A DNA stretch of 64,000 nucleotides from NCBI GenBank assembly GCA_024684065.1, contig JAIKXO010000160.1, positions 33,670-97,669 on the forward strand, in the 5' to 3' direction. Both the position numbers and the translations under genes were made by a program. The notes beneath the pieces were generated by a model. The model was given only the letters and a program-made list of their open reading frames with translations. It ran no database searches and had not been told where the DNA came from. Position 1 is the stretch's first letter. Every line of letters begins with the position of its first letter. Origin of the DNA: Lachnospiraceae bacterium (GTDB lineage Bacteria > Bacillota_A > Clostridia > Lachnospirales > Lachnospiraceae). Positions 61,451 to 64,000 of this stretch are shown one piece after another.

Positions 61451-62233
61451 TCAGAACTCAACAACAACATCCGAGACAGCTACCAGTGCAGCCGCCCCAC
61501 TTATGCTTATTCGTCCATTCCCAAGCAATCTGCAGTACAGATGTCCGCCTCTTTTTGACGCCTGGTATGCATGAATGGTGTTTTTCCCCAGCACTCCGGA
61601 CCAGTAATCCGCTATCTGGCAATGAGCGGAACCGCAAACGGGATCTTCAGGAACCATAAGTTCAGGAAAAAAGCTCCGGGACACGCAATCTACATCCGTT
61701 CCCGGTGCTGTGACATTCTGGCCGCGCCCCGGAAGATGAGCCAATTTAATCTGATCAGGATTCATTCCGCGAATCTGATCTTCAGACTCAAATATGCAGA
61801 CCAGATCTGTTCCAAGGATGGCCTTTACCGGTCTTATGCCAAAAGCGCTCTCCATCTCATCTGTCACCGGAACCTCATGCTGCTCGTGCACAGGAAAATT
61901 CATCTCATATAGATTCTCTTTTCTTACGACCGTCAGTTTTCCACTTCGTGTGTCAAACTCAAGAACATCCTTATCCTGCTCAAAAAAATTGAATATCACA
62001 AAAGAAGAGGCTAAAGTTGCATGACCGCACAAATCTACCTCGGAAGCCGGTGTAAACCACCTAAGATGATATCCATGCTCTTCCTTAACTATGAAAGCAG
62101 TCTCACTCAGATTATTCTCCATGGCAAGCTTCATCATTAACTCTTCTTCCGGCCATTTATCCATCACGCAAACTGCCGCCGGATTACCTGAAAATGGCTT
62201 ATCTGTGAAAGCGTCAACAATATACTGTTTCAT
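61451..62233 (-). CDS. PhzF-family isomerase
   Basis: A 260-residue protein of the PhzF/diaminopimelate-epimerase-like fold: KQYIVDAFTDKPFSGNPAAV, MKLAMENNLSETAFIV (catalytic Glu), LRWFTPASEVDLCGHATLAS and PVCGSAHCQIADYW. Most family members have no known substrate; PhzF itself acts in phenazine synthesis, for which there is no other evidence here. It lies 17 bp after the DUF2007 gene. Confidence 0.92.
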   Translation of the reverse strand: MKQYIVDAFTDKPFSGNPAAVCVMDKWPEEELMMKLAMENNLSETAFIVKEEHGYHLRWFTPASEVDLCGHATLASSFVIFNFFEQDKDVLEFDTRSGKLTVVRKENLYEMNFPVHEQHEVPVTDEMESAFGIRPVKAILGTDLVCIFESEDQIRGMNPDQIKLAHLPGRGQNVTAPGTDVDCVSRSFFPELMVPEDPVCGSAHCQIADYWSGVLGKNTIHAYQASKRGGHLYCRLLGNGRISISGAAALVAVSDVVVEF

Positions 62234-62250
62234 CCTGTTACCCTACCAAC

Positions 62251-62562
62251 TTAAATATCTTTACAATTAAGAGCCATTTCGGTAAGCTCCTCTTCAGTCA
62301 GCTCATTAGCTGCATAATATTCATCTATAATTCTTCTCGCCGGATCCGCATTATCCCGTGAAACAAAAACATCCGTTCCAAAAGGACTGCCCCAGCCAAG
62401 AACCCGTAAATACTGCCCGGGAGCATATGCATCCTTAAGAAAGCAGGAAATCCCTTCGCTTTCGAGATATCCCTTTAAAAGCTCCGCTTCAACCATATCA
62501 GATACGTTTGCCACCTTAATAAGGTCATCATCTTCAGTAATTTTATTCATCATGCTCTTCAC
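62251..62562 (-). CDS. DUF2007 small protein
   Basis: A 103-residue protein with the DUF2007 pattern VANVSDMVEAELLKGYLESE, GISCFLKDAYAPGQY, FGTDVFVSRDNADPARRII. The family is called a putative signal-transducing protein, with no proven role. Cytoplasmic, acidic C-terminus. It leads the PhzF gene in a two-gene unit. Confidence 0.83.
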   Translation of the reverse strand: MKSMMNKITEDDDLIKVANVSDMVEAELLKGYLESEGISCFLKDAYAPGQYLRVLGWGSPFGTDVFVSRDNADPARRIIDEYYAANELTEEELTEMALNCKDI

Positions 62563-62608
62563 TTCCCATATTCTGTTATTTGTGCTTTATCATATATTCG
62601 ACCGTTCT

Positions 62609-62752
62609 TTACAGGGTTTCCATATGCATAAGCTTATCCGGATTGCCTGAAAGCTCCAGCCCGTAATGCCTGTTTGTTTTCATCCGGTCCGTTGCATCCG
62701 GGGCAGGGATCCGCCGCAAAAAGCGCCTGTGAACAAAAATTCTTCTTTTCAT
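62609..62752 (-). CDS. Possible 47-residue basic protein
   Basis: A frame starting MKRRIFVHRRFLRRIPAPD and ending GLELSGNPDKLMHMETL. GGATGGAG lies only 3 nt before the ATG, too close for a typical site. The second half (NRHYGLELSGNPDKLM) looks protein-like rather than random, so it may be a small gene or the end of a decayed one. The rest of the 247-bp gap holds nothing clear. Confidence 0.3.
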   Translation of the reverse strand: MKRRIFVHRRFLRRIPAPDATDRMKTNRHYGLELSGNPDKLMHMETL

Positions 62753-62809
62753 TGTCTCCATCCCGGTAAAGCCCCGGCCCGGCCTTTCATGGCTCCTTAT
62801 TGGATACTG

Positions 62810-63943
62810 TTACGAAAACTGTTCTGTCCGGTATGCCATCGCGTCTGAGATATTCTCCATTCCGTTCAGAAACGCGGCCTGCCCGGACAGATATATCGAC
62901 ACCCTTTCCTTTAACTGCGCCATATTGATATCCCTGGTAAGGTTAACCGAAAAAAAGCTGTCCCCGCTGTTCTTTATAAAAGCATAAAGCCTGTCCTCGT
63001 GAAACACCAGACAGAACGGCTCTTTTGAAACTTCTTTAAGGCGAAGGATCTGTCCGGTCACCGGCCCGGTGAGCAGCTGCCTTGCAGCATCCGGATCTTC
63101 GGAATGTACTTTCATGCTCCTGTCAAAAAGATCCGAACCGATCCTGACATTACCCTTTAAGCCGTTACTCAGTTTTGCGGCAAAGACAAAAATGTCTGAA
63201 GACACCCGTCCTGCAAGAGGGATGCAGTACAGATAGCCCTGAAATACCGTAGTGTATATATCCCTCCTGTTAAGATCATCGTCCTCATACTCTTCAACCG
63301 TCTGCAGGCAAAGCTCACAGCTTCGAAAACGGACCAAACCCTGATCACCCTCGATATAATGAGAACCAGCGTATCTATCGTAACCCACAAAGCTGACCGA
63401 TCCTACCTCTTCCTTACTGAACCCCCTGGAATCATCGTACACGACATTTGCAAAGCGCTAGTTGGCCTCGGCACGGACCACCTGGTCCCAGAAGGATTTG
63501 TCAAAGCTGTTATTCATCGGGTAGATCTTCTTAATATAAATGATCACGCCTGTGACAAGCACCAGAAAGAACCCGATCCAGGTTCCAAGGTAGGCGGCGA
63601 TGACCGCAAGGATTATCCCGGCAACCCAGAAGATGACATTGACCATCTGTCGTTTTCCGCGGTCTTTTTCCAGTCCGGCCAGATTCGGGTCGTTCTGGGA
63701 TATGTCATCGTAGGATTTTTTGTTAGAGATGGCGCTTCCCGCGATCCCCGCGGCGGCTCCGATCCCTCCGACAGCGATCACAACCGGGAAGCCCACCACT
63801 AACATCGCAAGGATCACAACCGTGATCGGGATCCCGATGATCACCGCCGGTATGCAGAGCAAAACAAACAAAACGATGACCGCGATCAGGGCAAAGCGGG
63901 CCGCTCTGCTTGTTTTCAAAGCATTTGTAAATTTTTTGAACAT
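62810..63943 (-). pseudogene. DUF3137 membrane protein split by an in-frame TAG
   Basis: Two frames in the same phase, 63458-63943 (161 residues) and 62810-63442 (from GTG), are separated only by a TAG at 63458-63460 and five sense codons. Joined they give about 377 residues: N-terminal membrane helices (FALIAVIVLFVLLCIPAVII and two more), the linker SFWDQVVRAEAN, then TAG, RFANVVYDDSRGFSKEEVGS and a beta-rich domain with SCELCLQTVEEYEDD. This is the DUF3137 layout at its usual size. AAAGGAGAAG precedes ATG 63943. A single-base change (CAG or AAG to TAG), a sequencing error or real truncation would explain it. Confidence 0.8.
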
Positions 63944-64000
63944 AACTTCTCCTTTTCCGCGATGGGGCGGTCACGAAAGGAACCGCATCCCGTCCATGGA

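Overview
The window reads as a chromosomal segment of a low-to-moderate G+C anaerobic Firmicute, most likely a Lachnospiraceae-type clostridium. The evidence is gene content and order: an infC-rpmI-rplT operon with an L20-type leader, strong AGGAGG ribosome binding sites, a GerMN protein next to ComEC, SEC-C, DUF1294, DUF3160 and clostripain-family proteins, diaminopimelate dehydrogenase, a cytoplasmic GH10 xylanase, and ferredoxin-like aldo/keto reductases. No tRNA, rRNA, CRISPR array, prophage or intact insertion sequence was found. Nearly all genes lie on the minus strand; the plus-strand exceptions are a ComEC-like hydrolase, argG-DUF1294, a LytTR regulator and agcS.

Layout. 1-5.7 kb: translation and replication core (rplT, rpmI, infC with an AUU start and attenuated leader, thrS, SEC-C protein, coiled-coil protein, holA). 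5.8-9.8 kb: CapA-like phosphatase behind a DUF3160 lipoprotein. 10-17.2 kb: DNA-uptake block, a tight operon comEA > response regulator > histidine kinase > GerMN lipoprotein > comEC, facing a separate ComEC-like metallo-beta-lactamase protein. 17.4-18.9 kb: HtrA/DegP protease. 19-27.6 kb: arginine biosynthesis (argJ, argB, argD, then a solute-binding-like protein and an epimerase; argG divergent). 27.6-34 kb: two large exported proteins, one with hexapeptide repeats and a phage-tail-lysozyme-like domain and one clostripain-like protease, around an orphan LytTR regulator. 34-42 kb: ddh, aat, several acetyltransferases, a beta-helix protein and a diguanylate cyclase. 42-52.8 kb: sugar and redox metabolism (zinc alcohol dehydrogenase, three aldo/keto reductases, GH10 xylanase, ABC exporter, MerR regulator). 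53-64 kb: pepT, an ICMT-like methyltransferase, agcS, a tyrosine phosphatase, decayed gene fragments, SDR, DUF5714, PhzF, DUF2007 and a DUF3137 gene interrupted by an in-frame TAG.

The most unusual signals lie between genes. A dispersed repeat family, always in the same orientation in this window, sits in intergenic gaps and at two or three loci ends in the Shine-Dalgarno sequence of the next gene. A second leader-like element of about 95 bp is shared by thrS and an acetyltransferase gene. There are also structured repeats after holA and between argB and argD, a long hairpin at the predicted 5' end of one mRNA, and a scar of a second xylanase/aldo-keto reductase pair. Functions are inferred from recognised motifs and domains; no database search was possible, and promoter and terminator calls are by eye.
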